Assembly: GCA_000432915.1 (NCBI GenBank) | Contig: HF995241.1 | Location: 1-64,000 of the forward strand | Source of the DNA: Firmicutes bacterium CAG:194 | GTDB lineage: Bacteria; Bacillota; Clostridia; Lachnospirales; Lachnospiraceae | DNA: 64,000 nt | Direction: 5' to 3' | Shown here: piece after piece, positions 24,801 to 33,190 of the stretch | Layout: each line of letters begins with the position of its first letter | How positions within the stretch are numbered: position 1 is the stretch's first letter | Position numbers and translations under genes: made by a program | Notes under the pieces: model-generated | Database searches by the model: none | Seen by the model: the letters and a program-made list of their open reading frames with translations, nothing else | Told to the model about the DNA's origin: nothing

Positions 24801-26723
24801 GCTGTTGACGGTGGATATAAGGCTGAATTTGAGGTTCCGATGACCATGAACCCGCTTGATAAAGTATCATTTGACGTTGTAGTGAAAAAGGATGGAAACA
24901 CCTATTCTTACAATGATACGACAAACAATCAGGAGAACAGCAGCAAATATTATGCCGTATTGTCTATGAAGCCGTTTATGGCAATCACAAAGGGTTCTGC
25001 AATCATTGATGGTGATATTGCAGAGTGGAAAGATATCCCTGCATCCAAGTTAGAGGTAAAATCCGGCAGCGCATTGACAACAACAGCTGAAACAAAGGTT
25101 TCCTGGGATGCGGATAATCTCTATGTTATGGTAGATGTAACGGATGATGCACTGGATGACACAGCAAGTGATGCTTATCAGCAGGATTCAACGGAAATCT
25201 TTATTGATGAGCTGAATGAGAAATCCGGTAGCTTTGATGACAATGATAAGCAGTATCGCGTAAGCTACAAGAATCTTCAGACATTCAATGGAACCTCTTG
25301 TAAGGCAGAAAATATCGTATCTGCTACAAAAGAGAAGGAAGATGGAAAAGGCTACTACATTGAGACTGCAATCAAATGGACTGCGCTTTCACCGGAGGCA
25401 GGAAAACTGATTGGTCTGGATGTACAGATTAATGATAGTAAGGATGGCAGCCGTCTTGGTACACTGAACTGGTATGATGCCAGCGGAAACGGATATCAGA
25501 ATCCAAGTGTATACGGCACTGCAGTATTGGCAGACGGTGATATCAAAAATCAGGATGCTGTCAATGCAGTAAATGAGCTTATCAAGGCTTTGGGTGCTGA
25601 TTATACAGCAAAAAACAAGGAATTATTAAAAGAGATTGACCAAAAATATGCCGCACTTTCCTTTGCAGACAGAGCAGGCGTTTCAGGCTATCTGGCAGCA
25701 AAGAAGACATTTGCAGCAGCAGAGGCAGGAGCCAATAATAAGGCTGCTTCCGATGTAAAGGAGCTGATTAATGCAATCGGTAAGGTTGAACTCGCAGAAA
25801 ACAGCAAGGCACTGATCGATGCAGCAAGAAAGGCATATGATGCACTTACAGAAGATCAGAAGAAGCTGATCTTGGCAGAGGAGCTGAAGGTTCTGACAGA
25901 TGCAGAGGAAGCTTACGATGCACTTGATGCTGCAGCTAAGGCTGAGGCAGAAAAGAAAGCGAAGGAGGATGCAGCGAAGGCTGATGCCGTTAAGAAAGCA
26001 ATTGCAGCCATCGGTAAGGTAGATGCATCAGAGGACAGCAAGGCTAAGGTTGAGGCTGCCAGAAAAGCATATGCCGCACTGACAGAGGATCAGAAGAAGC
26101 TGGTTGAGGCTAGTCAGTTAAAGCTGCTTACAGAGGCAGAAGCTGCATATCAGCAGGCTGTCGAAGAGAGCAAGAAGACAACCGAAGAGACAAAGCCGGA
26201 AGATGCAACGAAGTATGTTGCCAAATTCTCTGCGAAGTCTACTTCCATCCAGAAACGCAAATCATCTACTAACTTAGCTAAGGATATTGCGATTACTGCA
26301 GGCGACAAGATTGTGAAGTGGAAAACATCAAACAAGAAGGTCGTTACTGTAACAAATAAGGGCAAGATCACAGGTAAGAAGGTCGGTACGGCGACGATCA
26401 CTGTCACGACAGACAAGGGCGCAAAGGCTTCTATCACAGTATACGTTAAAGCAAAGAAGGTTGCGACCAAAAAGGTAACAGTGAAGAATGCCAAGACAGA
26501 TCGTGTAGTTAAGAAGGCTACCCTGAAGAAGGGCAAAAAGCTCACACTCAAGGTTGTGACGAATCCGATCACAACACCTGATAAGGTAACATTCAAGTCA
26601 AGCAAGAAGAGCGTTGCTACCGTTACTAACAAGGGTGTTATCAAAGCTAAGAAGAAAGGGAAAGCAACAATTATTGTAAAATCAGGAAAGAAAACTGCAA
26701 AGGTTCAAATAACCGTCAAATAG
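21831..26723 (+). CDS. Multidomain surface endo-1,4-beta-xylanase (GH10) with carbohydrate-binding and Ig-like domains
   Basis: 1,630 residues. Signal peptide 1-44 (ends AIEALAA). CBM22-like domain about 50-185; a second beta-rich module about 190-335; a further CBM22-like module about 340-520, interrupted by the linker SANTVSPNTVSPN near 400. GH10 catalytic domain about 525-910, with acid/base Glu691 in WDVVNEQ, nucleophile Glu802 in HITELDIKS, and HVFVWHSQTPTWWF. CBM9-like domain about 1045-1235 (IDGDIAEWKD). Three helical FIVAR-like repeats about 1245-1440 (YDALTEDQKKL, YAALTEDQKKL). Two BIG2-type Ig-like domains to the C-terminus, with no LPxTG. It would cleave xylan outside the cell. GGAGGG precedes the ATG at 21831. 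Confidence 0.93.
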   Translation: MKNKKIVQKAGSRFLAMMLSVAMVVPGTAFVPAEYSGAIEALAATIDIAEDFESGEPKGYVRGSGTLTVVEEGHAGKALQLSGRTQNWHTYAYDVSAYAGATANISVFMKTEDTQIVCEVTGTGSDSKDYYNWLLNTNVTPGEWTALSGTVTIPEGAKELYFSTGSGTADYLIDDVNIEIVEAESSEGAVSKDYTFDKLTLAAADDEETGATAAIGEDGKLSVTMTRQYGQVFFRLPEELAGMIITGIRLNVAEGSSQAGLSPKLLSEADFNTDQRNGDVGVAYGSNTLNATSDDLGKTARYVGIMTTSEATPITMTFDSITINAKSAERVIDAKKDIMAGFNGNFENTGYWNDVKWRDETKEDSLIAYCSYSEKDPAPKKTLGSKYMRASSVSANTVSPNTVSPNGLEGEAVVPTVQMNYKTGITADKAYEFTYYARIADAAKVSTPKVSMSVLVHDSDYKNQESAQITYDESYELTDAWQKVSGTMVIAENANELPESQIRFEGSAGITFDIDNLQIAEMRIPKVDMTIPDLHEEVQKTGNGVEYMGVALPVSSLDNENTMKLVEKHFNSVTCENEMKPESILGSGEPGVSTLEELESKLNFESADKVARHFAEYNKNNPSEPIKMRGHVFVWHSQTPTWWFREDFKSDGAYVSKEEMNKRIDWYIEKVGKHFDDKFPGLIYAWDVVNEQASDAGGIRMGTDWAAIYGGSTEYILQAFKSADRYLPDDTILFYNDYNDCDPVKAATICRFLKEIRGVLKEGRKLGAGMQGHHDMLTPTYETIETATRKYAEIADVVHITELDIKSSVGFDGKDLETEFTKEGHRYKDIYEIVRKINAEHKSGSLKGYVQNITIWGTHDPVSWLKTSNSVGGSADGKTPQYPLLFDDYYGAKPAYWAFVNASQLEPLVRDVNAMQTDKFEYANAIRFAAGTDDVIIRPIWNANELKVQVVVKSKKTADSEIILYVDPANSKGDKTGDFVRKNATGEELKAVDGGYKAEFEVPMTMNPLDKVSFDVVVKKDGNTYSYNDTTNNQENSSKYYAVLSMKPFMAITKGSAIIDGDIAEWKDIPASKLEVKSGSALTTTAETKVSWDADNLYVMVDVTDDALDDTASDAYQQDSTEIFIDELNEKSGSFDDNDKQYRVSYKNLQTFNGTSCKAENIVSATKEKEDGKGYYIETAIKWTALSPEAGKLIGLDVQINDSKDGSRLGTLNWYDASGNGYQNPSVYGTAVLADGDIKNQDAVNAVNELIKALGADYTAKNKELLKEIDQKYAALSFADRAGVSGYLAAKKTFAAAEAGANNKAASDVKELINAIGKVELAENSKALIDAARKAYDALTEDQKKLILAEELKVLTDAEEAYDALDAAAKAEAEKKAKEDAAKADAVKKAIAAIGKVDASEDSKAKVEAARKAYAALTEDQKKLVEASQLKLLTEAEAAYQQAVEESKKTTEETKPEDATKYVAKFSAKSTSIQKRKSSTNLAKDIAITAGDKIVKWKTSNKKVVTVTNKGKITGKKVGTATITVTTDKGAKASITVYVKAKKVATKKVTVKNAKTDRVVKKATLKKGKKLTLKVVTNPITTPDKVTFKSSKKSVATVTNKGVIKAKKKGKATIIVKSGKKTAKVQITVK

Positions 26724-26754
26724 AGTTTGTAAGGACGAAATGATTTTTGAATCC

Positions 26755-26788
26755 AAGGGGACCGCTAAGTATTTAGCGGTCCTCTTTC
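26755..26788 (+). terminator. Intrinsic terminator of the xylanase gene
   Basis: GGACCGCTAA (26759-26768) and TTAGCGGTCC (26773-26782), extended by A/G-T/C pairs on both sides, ending CTCTTTC. Confidence 0.75.
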
Positions 26789-26803
26789 GATGTGCGCTTG
26801 TAA

Positions 26804-27091
26804 AGCAAACCGTACTGCGATAAAAAAGCCGGTCAAATCATTTGGAAAAAGAAGTGGAACAATGTCAGCCATAAACAACTGGCAAAGGAAATATATGGAC
26901 ATGCTTTTGTGTTTTACCGCCTGCAGTTTCTGTCAAAATGTCCGTGTTTCGACAAAATGATTTACAGACATACGACGGATGGGATTGATCTGGAAAACAA
27001 GGTGGATCGCTATCAGGTAATTTGGGAAATATTGTGGAAAATTGATGATTTTGTTGTTTTTTCTTCCTTTTTCTTACATTTTATTGTATAA
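26804..27091 (+). pseudogene. Probable remnant of an unidentified gene
   Basis: A frame open from 26804 to 27091 reads KKKWNNVSHKQLAKEIYGH, then YRLQFLSKCPCFDKMIYRHT and TDGIDLENKVDRYQVIWEI. This composition looks like real protein, but there is no ATG, no ribosome-binding site, and the end runs into the glgP promoter. An in-frame GTG exists at 26909. I do not recognise the family. It is best seen as the decayed tail of a gene; a spurious frame is the alternative. Confidence 0.35.
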
Positions 27092-27114
27092 TAAATAAGT
27101 ACGAAAACGATTAA
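27064..27114 (+). promoter_or_regulatory. glgP promoter with possible catabolite-response site
   Basis: TATAAT at 27087-27092 with a poor -35 (TTCCTT, 27064-27069, spacer 17) in a T-rich stretch. ACGAAAACGATTAAG at 27101-27115 is close to the cre consensus for CcpA but misses several positions. The cre reading is tentative. Confidence 0.4.
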
Positions 27115-27155
27115 GTAAAGTTCGCAATCGAATATTATATTTCTAGGAGGCAGAA

Positions 27156-29675
27156 ATGGCTAAGAAGACAACAGTACCTGTTTCATCTACGTTTGATAAG
27201 GAACTCTTCAAGCGCAGCGTGCTCTACAATGTAAGAACTCTTTATCGTAAGACGATGGAGGAAGCAACTGACCAGCAGATTTTTCAGGCAGTATCTTATG
27301 CAGTCAAGGATCAGATCGTGGAAAACTGGATGGAAACACAGAAAGAATACGAAAAAAAAGATCCGAAGACAGTTTACTATCTGTCCATGGAATTCTTAAT
27401 GGGCCGTGCACTTGGTAATAACATGATCAACCTGCAAGCTTATGATCAGGCAAAGGAAGCACTGGAAGAGCTTGGTGTTGATATCAACGTGATCGAAGAT
27501 CAGGAGCCGGATGCAGCACTCGGTAATGGTGGCCTTGGAAGACTTGCAGCATGTTTCCTGGATTCTCTTGCAACTCTTGGTTATTCTGCTTACGGCTGTG
27601 GTATCCGTTACCGCTACGGTATGTTCAAGCAGGAGATCCGCGACGGCTATCAGGTGGAAGTACCGGATAACTGGTTAGCAGATGGCAATCCGTTTGAGCT
27701 CCGTCGTCCCGAATACTCCAAAGAAGTTAAATTCGGTGGTTATGTATCCGTATATCAGGATAAAAACGGCCGCAACAACTTCAAGCAGGAAGGTTATCAG
27801 TCAGTAACCGCTGTACCGTATGATCTGCCGGTTGTAGGTTATGGCAATGGTATTGTAAATACACTTCGTATCTGGGATGCACAGCCTGTAGAGTGCTTCC
27901 AGCTCGATTCTTTTGATAAAGGTGATTACCGCAAGGCTGTAGAACAGGAAAACCTTGCAAGAAATATTGTAGAAGTCCTGTATCCGAATGACAATCATTA
28001 TGCAGGTAAAGAGCTTCGTCTGAAACAGCAGTACTTCTTTATTTCCGCATCCGTACAGGAAGCAGTTGAGAAGTATATGCGTTCCCATGATGATATCCGT
28101 AAATTCCATGAGAAGGTTACCTTCCAGCTGAATGATACCCATCCGACCGTTGCAGTTGCAGAACTGATGCGTATTCTGATGGATGAATATTATTTAACAT
28201 GGGATGAAGCATGGGATGTCACAACAAAGACATGTGCTTATACAAACCATACGATCATGGCAGAAGCACTGGAGAAATGGCCGATCGAGCTGTTCAGCCG
28301 TCTGCTTCCGCGTATTTATCAGATCGTAGAAGAGATCAACCGTCGTTTTGTGATGGAGATCGAAGCAAAATATCCCGGTAATCAGGAGAAGATCCGCAAG
28401 ATGGCGATCATCTATGACGGTCAGGTCAAGATGGCTCATCTGGCAATTGCAGCAGGCTACAGCGTAAACGGTGTTGCAAGACTGCATACAGAGATCTTAA
28501 AGAACCAGGAGCTGAAAGACTTCTATGAAATGATGCCTGAGAAGTTCAACAACAAGACAAACGGTATCACACAGCGTCGTTTCCTGCTCCATGCAAATCC
28601 GCTTCTTGCAGAGTGGGTAACAGAACATGTAGGTGCAGACTGGATCACGGATCTGCCAAAGATCAAGAAGCTTGCTGTTTATGCGGATGATGAAAAAGCA
28701 CAGCAGGAATTCATGAACATCAAATATCAGAACAAGGTAAGACTTGCAAAATATATCTTAGAGCACAATGGTGTTGAAGTGGATCCACGTTCTATCTTCG
28801 ATGTACAGGTAAAACGTCTGCACGAGTACAAACGTCAGCTTTTGAATATCCTGCACGTTATGTACTTATACAATGAGATCAAAGAGCATCCGGATATGGA
28901 ATTTTTCCCTAGAACATTCATCTTCGGTGCAAAGGCAGCAGCCGGTTATAAGAATGCCAAGTTGACGATCAAGTTGATCAACTCCGTAGCTGATGTGATC
29001 AATAACGATGCATCTATCAATGGTAAGATCAAGGTTGTATTTATTGAGAATTATCGTGTATCCAATGCAGAGCTGATCTTTGCGGCAGCAGATGTTTCCG
29101 AGCAGATTTCCACAGCATCCAAGGAAGCATCCGGTACAGGTAACATGAAGTTTATGTTAAACGGTGCGCTGACGATCGGAACAATGGATGGCGCCAACGT
29201 GGAGATCGTAGAAGAAGTCGGAGCAGAAAATGCATTTATCTTCGGTCTTTCTTCCGATGAAGTGATCCACTATGAAAACTGCGGCGGATATGATCCGATG
29301 GAGATCTTCAATAATGATGCAGATATCCGTAAGGTGCTGATGCAGCTGATCAACGGTACATACTCACCACAGGATCCTGAGCTGTTCAGAGATCTTTACA
29401 ATTCACTGCTGAATACACAGTGTACAGCAAAGGCAGATACTTACTTCATCCTGAAGGATTTCAAGTCTTACGCTGAAGCACAGAAGAAGGTAGAAGCAGC
29501 TTATAAAGATGAAAAGGGCTGGGCAAAGAGTGCAATCTTAAACACAGCATGCTCCGGCAAGTTCACATCAGACAGAACCATTCAGGAATATGTAGATGAT
29601 ATCTGGAAGCTTGACAAGGTTGTTCTGCCGAAGAAAAAAGAAGTGAAAAAGACAGTTACAGCAGAAGAAAAATAA
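27156..29675 (+). CDS. glgP: Glycogen/starch alpha-glucan phosphorylase
   Basis: 839 residues, the usual phosphorylase length. YLSMEFLMGRALGNNM near residue 72, EPDAALGNGGLGRLAACFLDSLA near 110, and the PLP-lysine motif EASGTGNMKFMLNGAL near 664, followed by TIGTMDGANVEI. It phosphorolyses stored alpha-1,4-glucan to glucose-1-phosphate in the cytoplasm. TAGGAGG lies 7 bases upstream of the ATG. No other glycogen gene is nearby, so it is expressed alone between its own promoter and terminator. Confidence 0.97.
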   Translation: MAKKTTVPVSSTFDKELFKRSVLYNVRTLYRKTMEEATDQQIFQAVSYAVKDQIVENWMETQKEYEKKDPKTVYYLSMEFLMGRALGNNMINLQAYDQAKEALEELGVDINVIEDQEPDAALGNGGLGRLAACFLDSLATLGYSAYGCGIRYRYGMFKQEIRDGYQVEVPDNWLADGNPFELRRPEYSKEVKFGGYVSVYQDKNGRNNFKQEGYQSVTAVPYDLPVVGYGNGIVNTLRIWDAQPVECFQLDSFDKGDYRKAVEQENLARNIVEVLYPNDNHYAGKELRLKQQYFFISASVQEAVEKYMRSHDDIRKFHEKVTFQLNDTHPTVAVAELMRILMDEYYLTWDEAWDVTTKTCAYTNHTIMAEALEKWPIELFSRLLPRIYQIVEEINRRFVMEIEAKYPGNQEKIRKMAIIYDGQVKMAHLAIAAGYSVNGVARLHTEILKNQELKDFYEMMPEKFNNKTNGITQRRFLLHANPLLAEWVTEHVGADWITDLPKIKKLAVYADDEKAQQEFMNIKYQNKVRLAKYILEHNGVEVDPRSIFDVQVKRLHEYKRQLLNILHVMYLYNEIKEHPDMEFFPRTFIFGAKAAAGYKNAKLTIKLINSVADVINNDASINGKIKVVFIENYRVSNAELIFAAADVSEQISTASKEASGTGNMKFMLNGALTIGTMDGANVEIVEEVGAENAFIFGLSSDEVIHYENCGGYDPMEIFNNDADIRKVLMQLINGTYSPQDPELFRDLYNSLLNTQCTAKADTYFILKDFKSYAEAQKKVEAAYKDEKGWAKSAILNTACSGKFTSDRTIQEYVDDIWKLDKVVLPKKKEVKKTVTAEEK

Positions 29676-29710
29676 AATAAGGGTATTTTGGGTTATAGTT
29701 ATTATAGAAA

Positions 29711-29747
29711 GAGCCGGCTTTAAGGGGTTAAAGCCGGCTCGCTTTTT
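29711..29747 (+). terminator. Intrinsic terminator of glgP
   Basis: Perfect 13-bp stem GAGCCGGCTTTAA (29711-29723) and TTAAAGCCGGCTC (29728-29740) with a GGGG loop, followed by GCTTTTT. Confidence 0.85.
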
Positions 29748-29826
29748 GCGCATTGGGAAACTTTGTTCCTGTTACAGTGGATGCACACACTTTATTTCGT
29801 ATCGGGAAACTATATATCGGCAGAAA

Positions 29827-31281
29827 TCAGTCCGATAACTGCCCGGTCAGCTGGGTGATACTTTTCCGGAAAAGTTCGGTTGTTTCCTCAACTGTATAGA
29901 TCAGCTTATAGTAGGATGTATGTAACAGAAAATCCTTAAAAATCTGAATGATATGAGGCTCTTTCATAATACAGATCTGCGCAGAACCGTTATCCGGTGT
30001 ACGTGTAAATAAAATGGCACCGTCATAGATAAAAAACTCCATCTGGGGACGGAATGCCTCCCCTCTGGCGAGGATAAAACGTTTTTGTCCGGATTGGTTG
30101 GCAGAAATCAGACGCTGCAGGAGCAGGATCCGGTCTTCAATCGAAAGCGGATGATAGTAAGCGGAAGGAATCTGATAAATAATACCGTTTTCAACAAAAT
30201 CATCATATCCCTTTCTGGAAAAGATAGACAAAAAGTCAGGGGTATGCTGTAAGTTATTACAGTGCTCCAACAATGTCTGGGACAGTAGCCGGATCTGTGA
30301 GGGATCAAGCTCCGAATTAATACATCTTGCGATCATATCCTCATCTAAAAAGGTAGCAATGCAAGGCTGTGTTTCCAGTGTATAAATATACCGTGCACTG
30401 CTGGAAAGAGAAATACACGTAGACAGGAAAGAGGCTGTGTCAATGTCATCCAGAAGTGGCATGGATGACTGCAGCATACCATCAAAGTGCTGCTGATAAT
30501 AGGAAATACTTTCCCTGGGCAGAAAAAGTGCGTTCTGGCAGTCACCTGATAATAACACAACATTCTGAGGAAGCATCAGATAGTAAGGATATGGAATTGC
30601 GGCGAGCTTCCGGGCTGCAATCTCCTCATAACAGTAATAAAGTTCGCAGTCACGTGGAGCTGACATGGCAAACGGAAATAAGGTAGAGAGTGTCCTGAGA
30701 TTTAACAGGGAGGCTTCATCATGATTACCTGATACTTTGGAAAAAGTTATGATGTGTCTGATTTGGAGTCTGCTAAGGTTTGTCACCTGCAACTGCATAT
30801 ATAAGCTGCTGAAGAATTGATTGTGAAAGTCGGAAACGGTATATAAGTAAGCAGTGGAATCATCTGCCGTTTCTGCTGCGAGCAGATTGCAGATCGTTGT
30901 GATGATAGAGTAGATTCCTGTCACAGGACATGTTTGTTGTAATTGCAGCCCCGGAAGAACGGCTGTGCTGCGATCCGGTGTTGGCAGATCAGAAGCAGGA
31001 AGATTGATACCTTCTATCAGATCTTTCAGATGCATGTGTTTCTGATAAGTTATTTCGCCAATCTGAGAGATCAGAAAAGCCTGATCCAGTTCTCTTTTTT
31101 CTGGGACAGAAAGTCCAAGGAATGGGAGGATTTTTGATAAATTTTCCTGACTGATCGGACGTTCTCCTGATAGCGCCTTCTGCAGCGTGGTGCGATTGAT
31201 GCCACTGTCCATTGCCAGCTGGTAAATGGTGTAATTGCTCTTTGCTATGTATTCCTTTAACAGTGTATGAAGTGGTTTCAT
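29827..31281 (-). CDS. XRE-family helix-turn-helix regulator with large C-terminal domain
   Basis: 484 residues from the ATG at 31281, which follows AGAGGGGA on the reverse strand; the frame continues to 31398 but that part lies in a repeat element. The N-terminal 65 residues form an HTH (LLKEYIAKSNYTIYQLAMDSGINRTTLQKALSGERPIS). The remaining 400 residues show no domain I can name and probably sense a signal. The gene stands alone, convergent with glgP. Its target is unknown; proteins of this layout in Clostridia are often annotated only as helix-turn-helix regulators. Confidence 0.8.
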   Translation of the reverse strand: MKPLHTLLKEYIAKSNYTIYQLAMDSGINRTTLQKALSGERPISQENLSKILPFLGLSVPEKRELDQAFLISQIGEITYQKHMHLKDLIEGINLPASDLPTPDRSTAVLPGLQLQQTCPVTGIYSIITTICNLLAAETADDSTAYLYTVSDFHNQFFSSLYMQLQVTNLSRLQIRHIITFSKVSGNHDEASLLNLRTLSTLFPFAMSAPRDCELYYCYEEIAARKLAAIPYPYYLMLPQNVVLLSGDCQNALFLPRESISYYQQHFDGMLQSSMPLLDDIDTASFLSTCISLSSSARYIYTLETQPCIATFLDEDMIARCINSELDPSQIRLLSQTLLEHCNNLQHTPDFLSIFSRKGYDDFVENGIIYQIPSAYYHPLSIEDRILLLQRLISANQSGQKRFILARGEAFRPQMEFFIYDGAILFTRTPDNGSAQICIMKEPHIIQIFKDFLLHTSYYKLIYTVEETTELFRKSITQLTGQLSD

Positions 31282-31341
31282 ATGTGCGCTCCCCTCTTGT
31301 ATTTCCCGGTGACTGGAATGAGAATAATAGTTACATGATAT

Positions 31342-31428
31342 GATGTCGGAGTCAAAAGCCCCGGCTTTGATGCCTATGAATTGTTCCGTGCTGCGCACTC
31401 ACACAATTCTACCCAATATTCGCATATC
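31342..31428 (-). repeat. 87-bp interspersed repeat, copy 2
   Basis: Read on the reverse strand it runs from GATATGCGAATATTGGG to GACATC and matches 36788-36874 over all 87 bases with about nine differences. It contains the stem GAATTGT/ACAATTC and the block GGCATCAAAGCCGGGGCTTT shared with the sda cruciform. It lies 61 bases upstream of the XRE gene start. Confidence 0.8.
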
Positions 31429-31544
31429 ATTATATTTATTATATCTGATTTTGCATAAAATTCCAGTCAGAATAAAAATATGCATATAAAAAAGATTGTC
31501 ACAATTCCTGTCACATATTTAGAAATAACATATAATATGCTATC

Positions 31545-31697
31545 CTAAAGATTGGAAATATTGTCAAAATATCTGGTCAGATCTTTGATCAGCTTCAGGA
31601 TCAACTGCTTTTCCTGTTCATTGCGGTTGATTACCTGAGCCAGGATCTGCGTTGTACATGGATCATAAGCATAGTTTAGTTTATTGACATGGAAAGT
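31545..31697 (-). pseudogene. Truncated coding remnant
   Basis: On the reverse strand a frame of 50 codons reads NKLNYAYDPCTTQILAQVIN, then RNEQEKQLILKLIKDLTRYF and DNISNL before its stop at 31545-31547. The helical, charged composition looks like a protein C-terminus, but there is no start codon and a stop lies directly upstream at 31698. I do not recognise the family. Confidence 0.35.
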
Positions 31698-31736
31698 TCA
31701 AATTGCTATAGTTATTATGTGTATAAATAACTATAG
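31684..31736 (+). promoter_or_regulatory. Strong promoter with overlapping palindromic operator
   Basis: TTGACA (31684-31689), a 17-base spacer ending TGC, and TATAGT (31707-31712). CTATAGTTATT (31706-31716) and AATAACTATAG (31726-31736) form a perfect 11-bp inverted repeat with a 9-base spacer that covers the -10 and the start point, the classic position for a repressor. The regulator is unknown. Confidence 0.75.
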
Positions 31737-31770
31737 TTTATGCACTTTCGATGGGAAAAGGAGGGAAACA

Positions 31771-31845
31771 ATGCAATATAGCAGACAAGTCAGGAATCGC
31801 TGTACCTGCATAAGGAAGAATATACAGGGAAAGGACATGTTCTAA
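31771..31845 (+). CDS. 24-codon ORF, or frameshifted start of a small gene
   Basis: ATG at 31771 is preceded by AAAAGGAGGG at ideal spacing and reads MQYSRQVRNRCTC to a stop at 31843. The +3 frame over the same DNA is open for about 70 codons and looks more protein-like (LYLHKEEYTGKGHVLTDYEE then ICCIGAFAIWQYEREKN), so a single-base change after the start may have broken a small gene. Either way the unit has its own promoter, operator and terminator. No family assigned. Confidence 0.4.
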   Translation: MQYSRQVRNRCTCIRKNIQGKDMF

Positions 31846-31904
31846 CGGATTATGAGGAGATATGCTGCATAGGAGCTTTTGCGATATGGCAGTATGAAAG
31901 GGAG

Positions 31905-31956
31905 AAAAACAGGAGCCGTAGCTTATGGATAGATAAGTTACGGCTCCTGTTTTTTA
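31905..31956 (+). terminator. Intrinsic terminator of the small unit
   Basis: A long stem, ACAGGAGCCGTAGCTTAT (31909-31926) with ATAAGTTACGGCTCCTGT (31933-31950) containing one G-T pair, flanked by A-run and T-run. It ends the 31684 transcript. The following 120 bases to degV hold no gene. Confidence 0.85.
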
Positions 31957-32083
31957 TGTTATGGCGACGAGGAAAATGCACGCATTTATGCGGTGCATTT
32001 GACGACCGCTAATCAGAGCGAGATACGCGAGGATGTGCACTGCATATTCGTCTCTGTAATTATGAAAAAAGTAAATTTATTTA

Positions 32084-32971
32084 CTAATTTGTACGTTCCT
32101 GCCCCCAGAAGAAAAGGGCAACAGTGCCAGGACCGGTATGACTGCCGATCGTTGTACCGATAGAGTTGATCTCCACCTTGCCGTTCAGATGCGGGAATGC
32201 AGCTTCTACGAGATCTGCAACCGCTCTGGCGTCTTCATAGCAGGCTGACTGGGAAATGTAGCATTTGCCGTTGTAATCGGTTCCGTTTTCAGCGAGCTCT
32301 TTCATCTTTTCTGCGATAGCAGCAATGACTTTTTTCTTGGTGCGGATCTTCTGTCTGGGAATCAGACGTCCTTCCAGATCTACATTTAACAGTGGACAGA
32401 TATTCAGCATGCCACCAATTGCGCCTGCAGCTTTGGAAATACGTCCGCCCTTTACATAAAAGGTAAGGTCGGTGGAAAAGAACCAGTGGTTCAATTTCAG
32501 ACGGTTATCTTCAGCCCATTTTGCGAGCGTATCAATGTCCATTCCTTCGTCACGCAGATCGGCCAGCTTGTCCATCAGAAGTCCGTAACCGGAAGATGCG
32601 GCAAGTGAATCAATGATATAGATCTTGCGGTCAGGATACTTTTCGGCAAGCTCCTCTTTTGCGAGCATGGCTGAATTGTATACACCGGAAATACCGGAAG
32701 AAAGTGTCAGATGGATGATATCCTTCCCTTCCTGTAAAAATGGCTCGAAATACTCCACAAATTCTTCCATATTGATCTGGGATGTTTTCGTATCGGCGCC
32801 GTTTGCCATTGCTTCATAAAATTTGTCAAATGGCATGGATTGTCCCAGATCATCGGCATAAGGCTTGCCGTCCAGAAAATAGTGGAAGCAGATATAATGG
32901 ATATTTCTATTTGTAAAATGTTCTTTGGAAAGATCTGCTGTGGAGCAGCAGCTGATAATATATTCGCTCAT
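32084..32971 (-). CDS. DegV family fatty-acid-binding protein
   Basis: 295 residues. The DegV family blocks SQINMEEFVEYFEPFLQEG near residue 64, LTLSSGISGVYNSAMLAKEEL near 88, IIDSLAASSGYG near 118 and YVKGGRISKAAGAIG near 168 are all present. DegV proteins bind a fatty acid and, in Firmicutes, serve as FakB subunits presenting it to the FakA kinase; no fakA gene lies nearby. AAGGAGGT precedes the ATG. Monocistronic, with its own promoter at 32997. Confidence 0.93.
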   Translation of the reverse strand: MSEYIISCCSTADLSKEHFTNRNIHYICFHYFLDGKPYADDLGQSMPFDKFYEAMANGADTKTSQINMEEFVEYFEPFLQEGKDIIHLTLSSGISGVYNSAMLAKEELAEKYPDRKIYIIDSLAASSGYGLLMDKLADLRDEGMDIDTLAKWAEDNRLKLNHWFFSTDLTFYVKGGRISKAAGAIGGMLNICPLLNVDLEGRLIPRQKIRTKKKVIAAIAEKMKELAENGTDYNGKCYISQSACYEDARAVADLVEAAFPHLNGKVEINSIGTTIGSHTGPGTVALFFWGQERTN

Positions 32972-32996
32972 TGTGATACCTCCTTGATTCTTCTAC

Positions 32997-33025
32997 ATAT
33001 TACGATAGAATTTTATCCCAGTCAA
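32997..33025 (-). promoter_or_regulatory. degV promoter
   Basis: On the reverse strand, TTGACT (33020-33025) and TAATAT (32997-33002) with a 17-base spacer, just upstream of the ribosome-binding site. Confidence 0.65.
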
Positions 33026-33109
33026 TGCATCATCGGCTCCGGCTCCAAAATCCCGGACAAGACAATGTACCTGATTATCCCGTATTTACAAAACAATACA
33101 TAGCTGTAG

Positions 33110-33138
33110 TTGCAGACAGAAAAAAAGCATGATAAACT
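33110..33138 (+). promoter_or_regulatory. Promoter of the aconitase-like hydratase gene
   Basis: TTGCAG (33110-33115) and TAAACT (33133-33138) with a 17-base spacer, 52 bases before the ATG. Confidence 0.5.
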
Positions 33139-33190
33139 GTAAATGATTTGGGGTTTTGACGGATCAAACTGACTAACAGGAGGATAACAC

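Noticed and set aside
31282..31398. Extended N-terminus of the XRE regulator
   Set aside because: The extra 39 codons fall in the 87-bp repeat and lack a ribosome-binding site; the ATG at 31281 has one.
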